From positions 1 through 31,993 of the forward strand of contig DAINPP010000036.1 of assembly GCA_036743375.1 (NCBI GenBank): DNA of 31,993 nucleotides, read 5' to 3'. Numbering within the stretch: position 1 is the stretch's first letter; every line of letters begins with the position of its first letter. Source of the stretch: DAINPP01 sp036743375 (GTDB taxonomy: Bacteria > Thermotogota > Thermotogae > MWEM01). Positions 24,377 through 31,993 of the stretch are shown here, piece by piece. Below the pieces are notes generated by a model that saw only the letters and a list, made by a program, of their open reading frames with translations, had not been told where the DNA came from and searched no databases. The translations under genes were made by a program, and so were the position numbers.

Positions 24377-25666
24377 TTAAAAAAGTGTAAAATACTGTTG
24401 ATTTGCCTCCACAATTTCTTTCATCAGCTCGTCTATTCTGTCCGCATCAGGTCCCAGAGGATGGATGAGAAGCGCCGCCTTAGCCTTTTTAAGAGATTTT
24501 TCCATATGAGCCTCTATAGTCAGTCGTTCAAAATTCTTCACCGTATGGATCAATCCAAGCGTCAATTTATTTGCCTTCCCGATACAAACCGGCCGCATAG
24601 ATTTCTCACTGACCGTTGCGTTGATTTCCAGTACATAATCACTCGGCAGATTCTCCACTGCCCCGTTGTTCCTGAGATTGATAATATGGTTCTTTTTCTG
24701 ACCGGAACAGAGGTCTCTTATCAGCTCAACAGCCGCCGTAGAATACATGGAACCACCCCTCTGAGTCAATTCTTCAGGTTTCTCCGCAAGTTCAGGGTTG
24801 GAGTATTTTCTGACCAGTTCCGCTTCAATCTTTTTAACAATCTCCCCTCTGGTTCCTTTACCACCAACGGCTACGGCTTCTTTCTCCTCTGTCAGCATTC
24901 TTGAAGTTGTATAATAATATCTGAGGTAGGCATTGAGTATCATGTCCAGTTCCTGACCCGTTTCCTCAAAAGACGCTGATTCCGGTATGTTTTCCGGTTT
25001 ATAGATATCCGAAAGGGCGTCTGCCGTCCGGTCTTCTCCCTTGATCTTTACCGCATCTATCCAACTCATATGATTCAAGCCGTAATAGTTCAGAAAGACG
25101 TCTTCTCTTTCACACTGAAATCGTTCAGCAGCCCTCTGAATCATATTGATCGGAATATTACAAAGCCCCGCGAATCTTTCAAAACCGAGCGTGTTGATGA
25201 CAAACTCCGATAAAAGGCCGGAGGGATTGGTGAAGTTGATGACAAAGGCATCCCTCGCCGCCCATCTTTCAACAGCTTCTATATAGCCTTCTATCATCGG
25301 CATGGCTCTCAACGCACAGGCAAAGCCACCGACACCCGTTGTTTCTTGGCCAATCGCATCGTACTTCAGCGGAATCTTTTCATCGGTTATCCTTCCGTCA
25401 AGAAGCCCCGGTCGGTATTGTTGTACGACAAAATCGGCATCTTTTACGGCATCTTCCACGTCAAACCCGTATTTCAATCTGAAGGGGTTTCCTTCTTTTA
25501 AAAGCATCCGTTCACACAGTTGAGCCACAATGGGAAATTTCCCCGATGCCTTGAGATCAAGCAGATAAACTTCTTCAAGTCCTATTGCTTTATGATGTTT
25601 GATGAGCCCTTCCATCAATTCAGGTGTGTAGGTACTGCCTCCGCCGATAACCGTTATCTTTTTCAT
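24377..25666 (-). CDS. Family 4 glycosidase, 6-phospho-beta-glucosidase type
   Basis: 429 residues, the usual GH4 length. The N-terminal NAD-binding motif is GGGSTYTPEL (8-17). The GH4 core follows: IGQETTGVGGF (105-115), INFTNPSG (143-150), metal-binding C169 in GLCNIP and H199 in GLNHMSW. GH4 enzymes use NAD and Mn2+ in a redox-assisted elimination mechanism, and most cleave 6-phosphorylated disaccharides. GLNHMSW is typical of the CelF/LicH/BglT branch acting on 6-phospho-beta-glucosides. The gene starts one base after the stop of the upstream kinase, whose last codons contain the GAGGGG ribosome site, so the two are coupled. No PTS or other transporter is in the window. Confidence 0.92.
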   Translation of the reverse strand: MKKITVIGGGSTYTPELMEGLIKHHKAIGLEEVYLLDLKASGKFPIVAQLCERMLLKEGNPFRLKYGFDVEDAVKDADFVVQQYRPGLLDGRITDEKIPLKYDAIGQETTGVGGFACALRAMPMIEGYIEAVERWAARDAFVINFTNPSGLLSEFVINTLGFERFAGLCNIPINMIQRAAERFQCEREDVFLNYYGLNHMSWIDAVKIKGEDRTADALSDIYKPENIPESASFEETGQELDMILNAYLRYYYTTSRMLTEEKEAVAVGGKGTRGEIVKKIEAELVRKYSNPELAEKPEELTQRGGSMYSTAAVELIRDLCSGQKKNHIINLRNNGAVENLPSDYVLEINATVSEKSMRPVCIGKANKLTLGLIHTVKNFERLTIEAHMEKSLKKAKAALLIHPLGPDADRIDELMKEIVEANQQYFTLF

Positions 25667-25667
25667 T

Positions 25668-26654
25668 TTATTTCCCCTCTCTTTCTGTTATAGCCTTCAT
25701 CTCTTCAAAGGTGGTAAATATCGTCTCAATAATTTGTTCTGTCAGTTCTATCCCATGCCTTTCTAAGGCATATAATAAGGCTCCGGTTACCGGATCATGC
25801 GTTGGAACGATGATCCGGTATTCGCTCCCAAGTCCTGTCCGAATATATTCCATGAGTATATCCTCTGCCTTTTTGAACACCGTTCCTTCGAGTACAACTT
25901 TAACAGGTGGTGTAAAATTCATATCGACTCGGTATGCTCTTACGATGTTGATGACTTCATCGGCTATCTCCGCCAGTAATTTCACCGCTACCAGATCATT
26001 TCTTTCAGCCGCCCTGTATATGGTTTTTATCAGTGTTATCGTCGGATTCGGCCCTTGATACTCAACATCCGGATACTGTATTTTCATCATCTCTTCTATA
26101 TCCGCTCCGAATTCATCTTCAAGAATCCCACTCATGAGCGTCTTCTGACCTCTGCCATCTTTTGCCCTGATGATCGCTGAAGCGGCGAGTCTCGCCACAT
26201 GACTGCCACCAAGTCTCTCCCCGAAATAGGTACTGAACCCTCCTTTTCTGCTGAGCATATTCCCATCACTTCCGAAACTGATACTTCCGGTCCCACACGT
26301 TACCAGTATGCCTCTTCCATCTACGGTGCCCGATCTGAAGGCAATCAATCCATCGTTTTCAAATCCGTATGCCGGAAGGTTGATCCTTTCCAGGATACCT
26401 TTGATGATCTGTATGTCATACTCCAGATCTACTCCTGCGATTCCAAGAAAGGCGTTATCCAGATCTTCCTTGCCTATCCCGAGTTCATAACAAACCTGTT
26501 CTATGGTATCGTTTGTCCTTTCATAGGCCTCTTCTATACCACATCCCTGGTAATTCGCACCGGGTCCCTTTTTATAACTCAAGATGTTTCCGTTTTCATC
26601 GGAAACAACCACTGCCGTTTTTGTTCCACCGATATCCACACCGAGAAAATACAT
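25668..26654 (-). CDS. BadF/BadG-type ATPase, probable sugar (GlcNAc-like) kinase
   Basis: 328 residues of the ASKHA fold. Phosphate-1 motif DIGGTKT (7-13), probable catalytic D101 in ENDG, phosphate-2 motif GTGS (121-124), and GERLGGSHVAR (145-155), which is typical of the BadF/BadG/BcrA family branch that includes N-acetylglucosamine kinases. The cysteine ligands of the benzoyl-CoA reductase activators are absent, so it is not an activase. It probably puts phosphate on the 6-OH of an imported sugar. Pairing with a GH4 phospho-glycosidase suggests the kinase prepares the substrate or handles a product; this is inference. AGGAGGGATG before the ATG gives a strong start. First gene of the operon. 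Confidence 0.85.
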   Translation of the reverse strand: MYFLGVDIGGTKTAVVVSDENGNILSYKKGPGANYQGCGIEEAYERTNDTIEQVCYELGIGKEDLDNAFLGIAGVDLEYDIQIIKGILERINLPAYGFENDGLIAFRSGTVDGRGILVTCGTGSISFGSDGNMLSRKGGFSTYFGERLGGSHVARLAASAIIRAKDGRGQKTLMSGILEDEFGADIEEMMKIQYPDVEYQGPNPTITLIKTIYRAAERNDLVAVKLLAEIADEVINIVRAYRVDMNFTPPVKVVLEGTVFKKAEDILMEYIRTGLGSEYRIIVPTHDPVTGALLYALERHGIELTEQIIETIFTTFEEMKAITEREGK

Positions 26655-26755
26655 AACATCCCTCCTGTCATTTGTACTATTGTATATATATTATCACACA
26701 TCTCATCTTTCTCCCAATCCGATTTTTCACATGATTTGACTTCTATCGGACTCAC

Positions 26756-26785
26756 AATATATCACATTCATCATCCAATTGACAA
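26756..26785 (-). promoter_or_regulatory. Promoter of the sugar kinase-GH4 operon
   Basis: Minus-strand TTGTCA (26780-26785), 18 bases, TATATT (26756-26761). The leader of about 95 nt has no clear fold. A second possible -10 (TGTGATAAT) lies nearer the gene. The -35 overlaps that of the divergent plus-strand promoter. Confidence 0.5.
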
Positions 26786-26807
26786 ACAAATTTAATCATG
26801 ATAGAAT
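26779..26807 (+). promoter_or_regulatory. Near-consensus promoter with no known gene downstream
   Basis: TTGACA (26779-26784), exactly 17 bases, TAGAAT (26802-26807): eleven of twelve consensus matches. It points into a gap whose only visible end is the terminator at 26940-26971. Confidence 0.65.
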
Positions 26808-26813
26808 TAAGAG

Positions 26814-26971
26814 GTTATTCTATATCAATTCAGTTTAATATGATTATATACCCTTTCTTATAGTTTGGGTTGTGGGAAGTGTTGCTTGTTTTGTTGAACG
26901 GGATATTCTTCGTTATAGGCAAAGACTTGATTAAATAGCAAAAACCCCTTTCATAAATGAAAGGGGTTTTT
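26814..26971 (+). ncRNA. Candidate small RNA or very short mRNA
   Basis: About 158 nt lie between the promoter at 26779-26807 and an intrinsic terminator, with no gene on this strand. Inside is a frame for a tiny hydrophobic peptide (from TTG 26870 or GTG 26879 to TAG 26936-26938, ending VLLNGIFFVIGKDLIK) but without a well-spaced ribosome site. It is either a non-coding RNA or a short membrane-peptide transcript. I do not recognise a known RNA family in it. Confidence 0.35.
26940..26971. terminator. Bidirectional terminator, efflux operon end and candidate small RNA end
   Basis: AAAAACCCCTTTCAT (26940-26954) pairs with ATGAAAGGGGTTTTT (26957-26971). T-tracts are present on both strands. On the minus strand it lies 25 bases after the permease stop. 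Confidence 0.93.
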
Positions 26972-26995
26972 ATCATTGTATTCTTATCCTATTTT

Positions 26996-28225
26996 TTATT
27001 CATATCGCAACGCTTCAAGCGGACTCAGTTTTGAGGCCTTTGAGGCCGGATAGATCCCGAAGAACAACCCGATCATAGAAGCAGTTCCAAACGCCACTGT
27101 AATAGATCCCCATGTAACCTGTGTTTTCAGACTATATGCAGTCGCCAGTATTTCGACAAGTTTGGAAATGCCTATGCCACATCCGACGCCTATCGCTCCT
27201 GCGACAAATGTGATCACGATACTTTCAACGAGAAATTCCAGCAAGATTCTGTGTCTGGTTGCTCCAAGCGCTTTTTTAATTCCAATTTCCCTCGTCCTTT
27301 CCGAAACGGAGACCAGCATGATGTTCATGATGCCAATACCCCCGACGAGTAATGAAATGGCTGCAATAGAACCAAGAAAGAGATTCATGATGCCCGTGAC
27401 TTCGGAAACGGTACTGAGGATGGAATCCTGACTGGTGATGCTGTATTTGGTGCTATCCTGCAATCGCATGTATAAAACCTGATCGATCTCAAGATAAGCC
27501 AGATCAGAAGAATCTGAGTCCTTTGCCGTGGCCAGTATGGAAGATATGCTGTCTCCCGAACCAACTATCCTTCCTTCGGCTGTTGTAAAAGGAATGATGA
27601 GCATATTATCCGGATCGTACATCAATCGGCTTCCCGTTTCTTCAAGCACACCAACAATCTGAATCGGCATGACCTTGTTGTAATCTCCACTCGAAACCGT
27701 CACATAAATGGTCTTTCCGAGAGGGTCTTCATCGTCAAAGAGATCTTCCGCCTTTTCAGCACCAATAATCCCGATCTTCGCATAATCTTCTATATCCTGC
27801 TCCGTCAACCCTCTACCCGATGCCACCTCAAGACTGAGGATGTCAAAGAAGTTTTGATAAACCGCGTACACCTGAGCCGATGAATTGTTTGTTGAATATC
27901 TCATGCGGAAGGATTGCTGGATAATCGGGGAGACATCCTCAACATCCGTACAAATTGTATCGATATTCTCCACATCTTTTTTCGTCAGCGTTCCACTGAG
28001 TGCCTGAAAACTTCTTCCGCCAAATCCACCGGAAAAACCCGGTGAAATGATCAACACGTTGGATCCGAGTGATGAAACTCTCTCGGTAATACTCGCCGTG
28101 GCCCCTTGCCCGATGGATACGACCGCTATCATAGATGTAACACCTATGATGATCCCCAGCATGGAAAGAAACGTCCTCAGTTTATTTGAAAATAAAGCAC
28201 GCAAGGTTTCAATAAAAAGTTCCAT
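26996..28225 (-). CDS. MacB-like ABC transporter permease
   Basis: 409 residues. TM1 (about 19-40), then a large extracytoplasmic MacB_PCD-type domain (about 41-275, with a glycine-rich SPGFSGGFGG turn at 61-70), then three membrane segments in the C-terminal FtsX domain, including LLVGGIGIMNIMLVSVSERTR and GLFFGIYPASKASKLSPLEALRYE motifs. Unlike E. coli MacB, the ATPase is on a separate chain, as in LolCDE-like and many other diderm exporters. Such permeases do not pass the substrate through the inner membrane; they drive periplasmic cargo through a TolC channel by mechanotransmission. The ATG at 28225 overlaps the ATPase stop as TGATG, with AAAGGGG six bases upstream; last gene of the operon. 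Confidence 0.93.
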   Translation of the reverse strand: MELFIETLRALFSNKLRTFLSMLGIIIGVTSMIAVVSIGQGATASITERVSSLGSNVLIISPGFSGGFGGRSFQALSGTLTKKDVENIDTICTDVEDVSPIIQQSFRMRYSTNNSSAQVYAVYQNFFDILSLEVASGRGLTEQDIEDYAKIGIIGAEKAEDLFDDEDPLGKTIYVTVSSGDYNKVMPIQIVGVLEETGSRLMYDPDNMLIIPFTTAEGRIVGSGDSISSILATAKDSDSSDLAYLEIDQVLYMRLQDSTKYSITSQDSILSTVSEVTGIMNLFLGSIAAISLLVGGIGIMNIMLVSVSERTREIGIKKALGATRHRILLEFLVESIVITFVAGAIGVGCGIGISKLVEILATAYSLKTQVTWGSITVAFGTASMIGLFFGIYPASKASKLSPLEALRYE

Positions 28226-28944
28226 CAACGACCCCTTTCCTCTGCATACAGATTTTCATTGATATCTATTCGCTCAATCTTTCCGTCAAGGACATGCACA
28301 ACCTTATTTCCGCAATGAACCATATCCGGATCATGTGTGACAACGATGATCGTCTTCCCATTTTTATGGAGGTTTTCAAGAATCTTCAGAATTTCCTCCG
28401 AGCTTTTCGAATCCAGATTTCCCGTCGGCTCGTCGGCGAGAACAACCGGCGGATCATTTGCCAATGCCCTTGAAATAGCCACTCTCTGCTGTTGACCACC
28501 CGACAGTTCATTCGGTTTATGATGAATTCTCTCACCGAGTCCTACTTTTTCCAAGAGTTCCTTGGCACGGTTCATCCTGCGTTTCAACGGAATTCCGCTG
28601 TATACAAGCGGAAGAGCTGCATTTTCCTGTGCCGTCATTTTCGACAGGAGGTTAAAGCTCTGAAAGACGAATCCAAGCTTCTGATTCCTGACTTTTGCGA
28701 GCTGATTATCCGACATATTCGACGTGTTAACCCCGTCAATCAGGACCTCCCCCTTTGTCGGTTTATCGAGGCAGCCGGTAATCTGAAGAAAGGTGGATTT
28801 TCCACTTCCGGAAGGTCCCATAACTACCATATAATCCCCTTCTTCAATCTGAAGGGAAAAATCCTGAAGGGCCTCAACCTTTATGTCTCCCATTTCATAG
28901 ATTTTCCAGATATTTTTCAGTTCAAGAACGACCTTTTTATTCAT
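28225..28944 (-). CDS. ABC transporter ATPase, MacB/LolD family
   Basis: 239 residues from the ATG at 28944 (a GTG at 28953 adds three; neither has a strong ribosome site). Numbering from the GTG: Walker A GPSGSGKST (46-54), Q98 in VFQSF, signature LSGGQQQR (150-157), Walker B VVLADEP (170-176), D-loop, and switch histidine H207 in VVTHD. The type is that of the MacB/LolD group, which powers extraction or export from the outer face of the inner membrane. The gene starts 24 bases after the adaptor stop and overlaps the permease start. Confidence 0.95.
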   Translation of the reverse strand: MNKKVVLELKNIWKIYEMGDIKVEALQDFSLQIEEGDYMVVMGPSGSGKSTFLQITGCLDKPTKGEVLIDGVNTSNMSDNQLAKVRNQKLGFVFQSFNLLSKMTAQENAALPLVYSGIPLKRRMNRAKELLEKVGLGERIHHKPNELSGGQQQRVAISRALANDPPVVLADEPTGNLDSKSSEEILKILENLHKNGKTIIVVTHDPDMVHCGNKVVHVLDGKIERIDINENLYAEERGR

Positions 28945-28968
28945 AAGTCTCACTCAACCCATCACGAA

Positions 28969-30093
28969 TTACGGACGACCGGAAGGAGGCATACCGCCAC
29001 CGCCTTGTGGACCGCCACCGCCACCGGTAAGCATCATCATTGATCCCCCGTTAAAGTTCGGGTCAAGTTCCTGCATGACCGTGACAGCTCTTGTAACGTC
29101 CGGCTGAATGATGATGATTTCTCCTTCATCCAGACCTTCAACAATTTCCACATACTGCTCGGTGCTCTGACCCACCGTGACATAGCGTTTTTCCCCCTGA
29201 GTCGAAGCCGCCGATCCATCCGTGCCTCCACGGGTGTTTGACTGATTGTCCACCATAACGTATGATCCCTTTTCATCCTCCTGTACGGCCAGAATCGGTA
29301 CTGCAATGATATCCGTATTTTCCATCAGATAGATATCCACCGTACAGGTCAGCCCCGGAATAACCCCGGTTCCCTTCGGACTTTCATCGAATTTAAATTC
29401 TATCGGTATAACGACAATTCCACCTGAGGAATTGGCTATCGGGCTGATCTCGCTGATCTCACCATGAAGTATCAGATTATCAAGCGGCTCAAACAGAAAC
29501 TGTACCTTCTGTCCAACCTTTATCTTTGTCAGATCCACTTCATCCACGGAAGCTTCCACATACATCTCATTGTCTTCTACCACGGTGCAAACGACCGAAT
29601 TGGAAGAAATGACATCATTTTCCATATAGGATACAGAGCCGATAAAACCGGAGACGGGGGAGGTGATCACGGTATGTTCCAGATCTTCCCTTGCCAGATC
29701 TAACGACAATTTCTTTTCTTCTACTGTTTTTGGGGCTTCTCCAAGTGAATTATCATAAGCACTCTGCGCCTGAAGATAGTTCAATTCATACTGTTTACTG
29801 TCTATTATCGCAATGGTGGCCCCTTTCGTAATCGACTGGTTTTCCTCTACAAATAACTGTTTGATTTCTCCGCTTACTCTCCCATAAACCTTTCTTTCAG
29901 AAGCGGTAACCGATCCCGTCACTTCAAGCGAATCACCAATATCCGTTCGCGTGACGGTATATTTCATGGAGATGTTGGGTAACTGACTGGTCGTTTCCGA
30001 CTGTTGCTGATTTCTTATCCGGAGAAAATACCATCCACCTGCAGCAGCTACTATTATCACGATTATTATTATTATTCTAGTTCTCTTCTTCAT
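28969..30093 (-). CDS. MacA-like periplasmic adaptor (membrane fusion protein)
   Basis: 374 residues from the ATG at 30093, eight bases after GGAGG; a TTG at 30108 overlaps that site and is rejected. One N-terminal membrane anchor (about 6-25), then the HlyD/MacA order: barrel-sandwich hybrid half (VYGRVSGEIKQLFVEENQSI), a short alpha-hairpin (about 100-145), the second lipoyl half (ITSPVSGFIGSVS), a beta-barrel, and a membrane-proximal domain. The hairpin is short for a MacA, so the TolC partner or assembly may differ. Two flexible insertions are odd: a Gly/Ser/Asn loop near residue 285 and a C-terminal tail of Met and Gly runs ending PPSGRP. The start overlaps the TolC-like gene by 17 bases. 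Confidence 0.92.
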   Translation of the reverse strand: MKKRTRIIIIIVIIVAAAGGWYFLRIRNQQQSETTSQLPNISMKYTVTRTDIGDSLEVTGSVTASERKVYGRVSGEIKQLFVEENQSITKGATIAIIDSKQYELNYLQAQSAYDNSLGEAPKTVEEKKLSLDLAREDLEHTVITSPVSGFIGSVSYMENDVISSNSVVCTVVEDNEMYVEASVDEVDLTKIKVGQKVQFLFEPLDNLILHGEISEISPIANSSGGIVVIPIEFKFDESPKGTGVIPGLTCTVDIYLMENTDIIAVPILAVQEDEKGSYVMVDNQSNTRGGTDGSAASTQGEKRYVTVGQSTEQYVEIVEGLDEGEIIIIQPDVTRAVTVMQELDPNFNGGSMMMLTGGGGGPQGGGGMPPSGRP

Positions 30094-31504
30094 GTGTATA
30101 TCCTCCAAGAATTATTCCAGATTCTTTCATCAGTTCAAGCTCCGTTGTGTACAATTCATGTAACACCTGCAGATAATCCAGCTTTGTCTGATCTCTTGTC
30201 ATCAGTTCAAGCTCTTTATCCTCAGCTGTCATATAGCCGCTTTGATAAAGTTTGACGGCCTCTTCCGCATCTTCTATTGCCTGTTCCATCTCTAACTGTT
30301 TTAATGTCAGATCTATGTCTGAAATTTCTATGTCCATTGCATATTGTTCCAGTGTCTTTTCTTTAGAATCCAGCGAATCTTCCAGTTCCATCTGCTTGAT
30401 AGTATAATTTTCCTGTCTGTTGAGTGAATCTAAATCCCTTTCGCCTCGATCCATTATATCCAATGAACCGGAGACACCAATTGACCAGGTCCAGTCGCCG
30501 GAATTATACGCTACATAACTATTCCCCTTATTATCTAACGAGGTAACTTCATCAAAATAATAATTCAGCTGAAAATTTAAATTGGGATTAAAGATATAAG
30601 GAAGATACCATAGTTCCTTTTCCTCAAAAGCCTTCTGAACCTCAAGTTTTAAGGCTTTAATATCTTTTGATTCAATGATGTAATTATTTTCTGAGTATTC
30701 ATTAAACAATTCCGGAACACAGAGTAGTATCTCATTGTAAAGGGTATTGAGCGTATTGCTGTCAAAGAGAGTCATATTATTCAAAATCTTCTGGGAGGTC
30801 AGTACAGATTTCTCTGCGAGAAGTTTTTGCTGAAGATATTGATCTTTATTATCTTCATCCAATTCATTCTCTAATTTCTTGGTATAGATTTGTACCTTAC
30901 GTTCCGACATATCAATTAGTGTTTCATAATATATCTGATTGAATACATCTTTTACGAGCTGAATCAACATACTCCATTCGTATTGCTCAATATCATACAC
31001 TACACTTAAAAGAGAGGCCTGATTCCCAAGTTCCGTGGCATATTCTTCAGTAATGAGTTTTCTGCTCATTGTCAGTCCGAAATGATTCAGTGTGATTTCT
31101 GAATCTCCTTCGCTTGTAGTTTTATATTCAAAGGGAATCGCAAGACCGATATCCGTCCCGAAAACATGCAGAAAATCCATACTGAAAGACATTCCGAGAG
31201 AGGTATTCCATTCTGATTCACTGGAATCTGATTTGTGAATTTCAGAATAGGTGAATCCACTTCCATTAGTGGTTCCACCCATATTCAAACTAAAATAGGG
31301 CAGAAAGAAATCAGAATACTGATCTGCAGTCTGTTCTGCCCCTTTATACTGAAGTTGGAGTTTTTTATAGCCGGAATCCTCCTGTAATCTGGAATAATAT
31401 TCATCCCATAATTCAGAGGAAAAGACACTTGAAGCAGAGACAAACAACAGGCAGAATATTAACGCTGAAAACCTTAATCCTTTTTTACAGGAGTCTTTCT
31501 TCAT
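30077..31504 (-). CDS. TolC-like outer membrane channel protein (second of two)
   Basis: 475 residues with a signal peptide (about 1-29, hydrophobic FSALIFCLLFVSASS). The body is the TolC (OEP) pattern: long amphipathic helices broken twice by beta-rich stretches that build the outer-membrane barrel (about 70-150 and 310-360, with alternating aromatic and polar residues). The C-terminal helices (about 370-460) are typical heptad-like. Overall similarity to E. coli TolC is low, as usual for distant diderms. It should form the trimeric exit duct for the adaptor and ABC proteins encoded next. It starts five bases after the stop of another TolC-like gene; its own ribosome site is weak (AAGAG), suggesting coupling. 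Confidence 0.85.
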   Translation of the reverse strand: MKKDSCKKGLRFSALIFCLLFVSASSVFSSELWDEYYSRLQEDSGYKKLQLQYKGAEQTADQYSDFFLPYFSLNMGGTTNGSGFTYSEIHKSDSSESEWNTSLGMSFSMDFLHVFGTDIGLAIPFEYKTTSEGDSEITLNHFGLTMSRKLITEEYATELGNQASLLSVVYDIEQYEWSMLIQLVKDVFNQIYYETLIDMSERKVQIYTKKLENELDEDNKDQYLQQKLLAEKSVLTSQKILNNMTLFDSNTLNTLYNEILLCVPELFNEYSENNYIIESKDIKALKLEVQKAFEEKELWYLPYIFNPNLNFQLNYYFDEVTSLDNKGNSYVAYNSGDWTWSIGVSGSLDIMDRGERDLDSLNRQENYTIKQMELEDSLDSKEKTLEQYAMDIEISDIDLTLKQLEMEQAIEDAEEAVKLYQSGYMTAEDKELELMTRDQTKLDYLQVLHELYTTELELMKESGIILGGYTHEEEN

Positions 31505-31509
31505 CTATT

Positions 31510-31993
31510 TCACTCTTCTTCTTTTGTTTCCATCGTTTTAACGGTTTCACGAACGAACGATTCAACATCACTGTTCGTGCTGATCAGATAGCTGCTGAGT
31601 GTCGTCCAGTAACTCTTGAGGCTGCTATCGTACTGGGATACCGTGCTGAGATACTGCTTTTTCTGGGTATAAAAATCCGTTTCCGAGACGAGTCCCTTGT
31701 TGTATCTCTCGATCACATCGTCCAGTTCATCTTGTGCAATATTCACTCTTTCGATGGAAGTCTGAAGCTGTTTGTAGGTGTAGTAAAGGCCATCTTCATA
31801 AGTATCTTTCTGATTTAATGCCGTCTCCTTTGACAGTTCAAGATCTATCTCACTCTGTTCCAGTGAAATATCTGCGATCTTCTTATCATAAAGTGAAGAA
31901 TTTAATGAAAGATTCTGAATATCATACTTGGACTGTTCAAGACTGTATTCGGATGTCAGAACGGATAAGGAAACCTCAAGCCATTCGTCATCG
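31510..31993 (-). CDS. TolC-like outer membrane protein, partial (N-terminus outside window)
   Basis: The frame is open from the window edge to a TGA at 31510-31512, showing the last 160 or so residues. A GTG at 31746 lies inside it and is not the start. The visible part is almost all helix-forming and rich in Leu, Ser, Glu and Gln (DLELSKETALNQKD, YKQLQTSIERV, VIERYNKGLVSETDFYTQKK). YNKGLVSETDFYTQK is the usual TolC-family pattern (Y-x-x-G-x-x-S/T-x-x-D/E) near the end of the second repeat. It is therefore a second outer-membrane efflux protein upstream of the first in the same operon. Confidence 0.8.
   Translation of the reverse strand, partial: DDEWLEVSLSVLTSEYSLEQSKYDIQNLSLNSSLYDKKIADISLEQSEIDLELSKETALNQKDTYEDGLYYTYKQLQTSIERVNIAQDELDDVIERYNKGLVSETDFYTQKKQYLSTVSQYDSSLKSYWTTLSSYLISTNSDVESFVRETVKTMETKEEE

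Noticed and set aside
25668..26654. Benzoyl-CoA or 2-hydroxyacyl-CoA dehydratase activator
   Set aside because: The cysteines that hold the Fe-S cluster in those activators are absent and the gene is paired with a glycosidase, so a sugar kinase fits better.
31510..31746. Separate 78-residue gene starting at GTG 31746
   Set aside because: The frame continues upstream without a stop to the window edge with TolC-like helical sequence, so this is only the tail of a larger truncated gene.

Overview
The window comes from a diderm (two-membrane) bacterium of moderate GC. Evidence for an outer membrane is two TolC-like channel genes and an Omp-alpha-like SLH/coiled-coil protein with a C-terminal membrane helix. 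Omp-alpha is best known from Thermotoga, while tandem TolC-like genes beside a MacA/MacB-type pump, and a single-chain PurL of about 1250 residues, are also seen in spirochaetes and clostridia. I therefore place it only as a probably anaerobic, chemotactic diderm with Thermotogota- or Spirochaetota-like features. No phage or complete insertion sequence was found; this looks like a chromosomal region.

Layout. 1-2952 (minus): a signalling operon of a PocR-domain histidine kinase, a single-domain response regulator and a receiver-kinase hybrid cut by the window edge. 3243-4202 (minus): a 2-hydroxyacid dehydrogenase. 4526-8592: a chemoreceptor (plus) facing a triple-PAS hybrid kinase (minus). 8804-10635 (minus): hflX followed by a PHP-type phosphatase. 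10771-13339: an Eis-like acetyltransferase (plus) converging on cinA (minus). 13524-18583 (plus): purB-purL with a 4-base overlap. 18630-20479 (minus): a lipoprotein alpha/beta hydrolase and a small exported protein of unknown function. 20739-21489: an orphan HicB antitoxin gene preceded by what looks like a decayed hicA, then tRNA-Asn on the other strand. 21672-23924 (plus): a PLP-dependent alanine/ornithine-type racemase and the Omp-alpha-like protein. 24377-26654 (minus): a BadF-type sugar kinase and a GH4 phospho-glycosidase. 26996-31993 (minus): a tripartite efflux operon of two TolC-like proteins, a MacA-like adaptor, an ABC ATPase and a MacB-like permease.

The genes form small independent units separated by clear intrinsic terminators. 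Several promoters have an extended -10 (TGnTATAAT) with little or no -35. Many starts were corrected from Shine-Dalgarno position; three genes use or probably use non-ATG starts (GTG for hflX, TTG for the racemase, and perhaps AUC for the chemoreceptor).

The best candidates for something undescribed are in intergenic DNA: a near-consensus plus-strand promoter at 26779-26807, sharing its -35 box with the divergent sugar operon, that drives a roughly 160-nt unit ending in a terminator; a second possible small RNA at 24068-24246; and the hicA remnant. None of these is proven by sequence reading alone.
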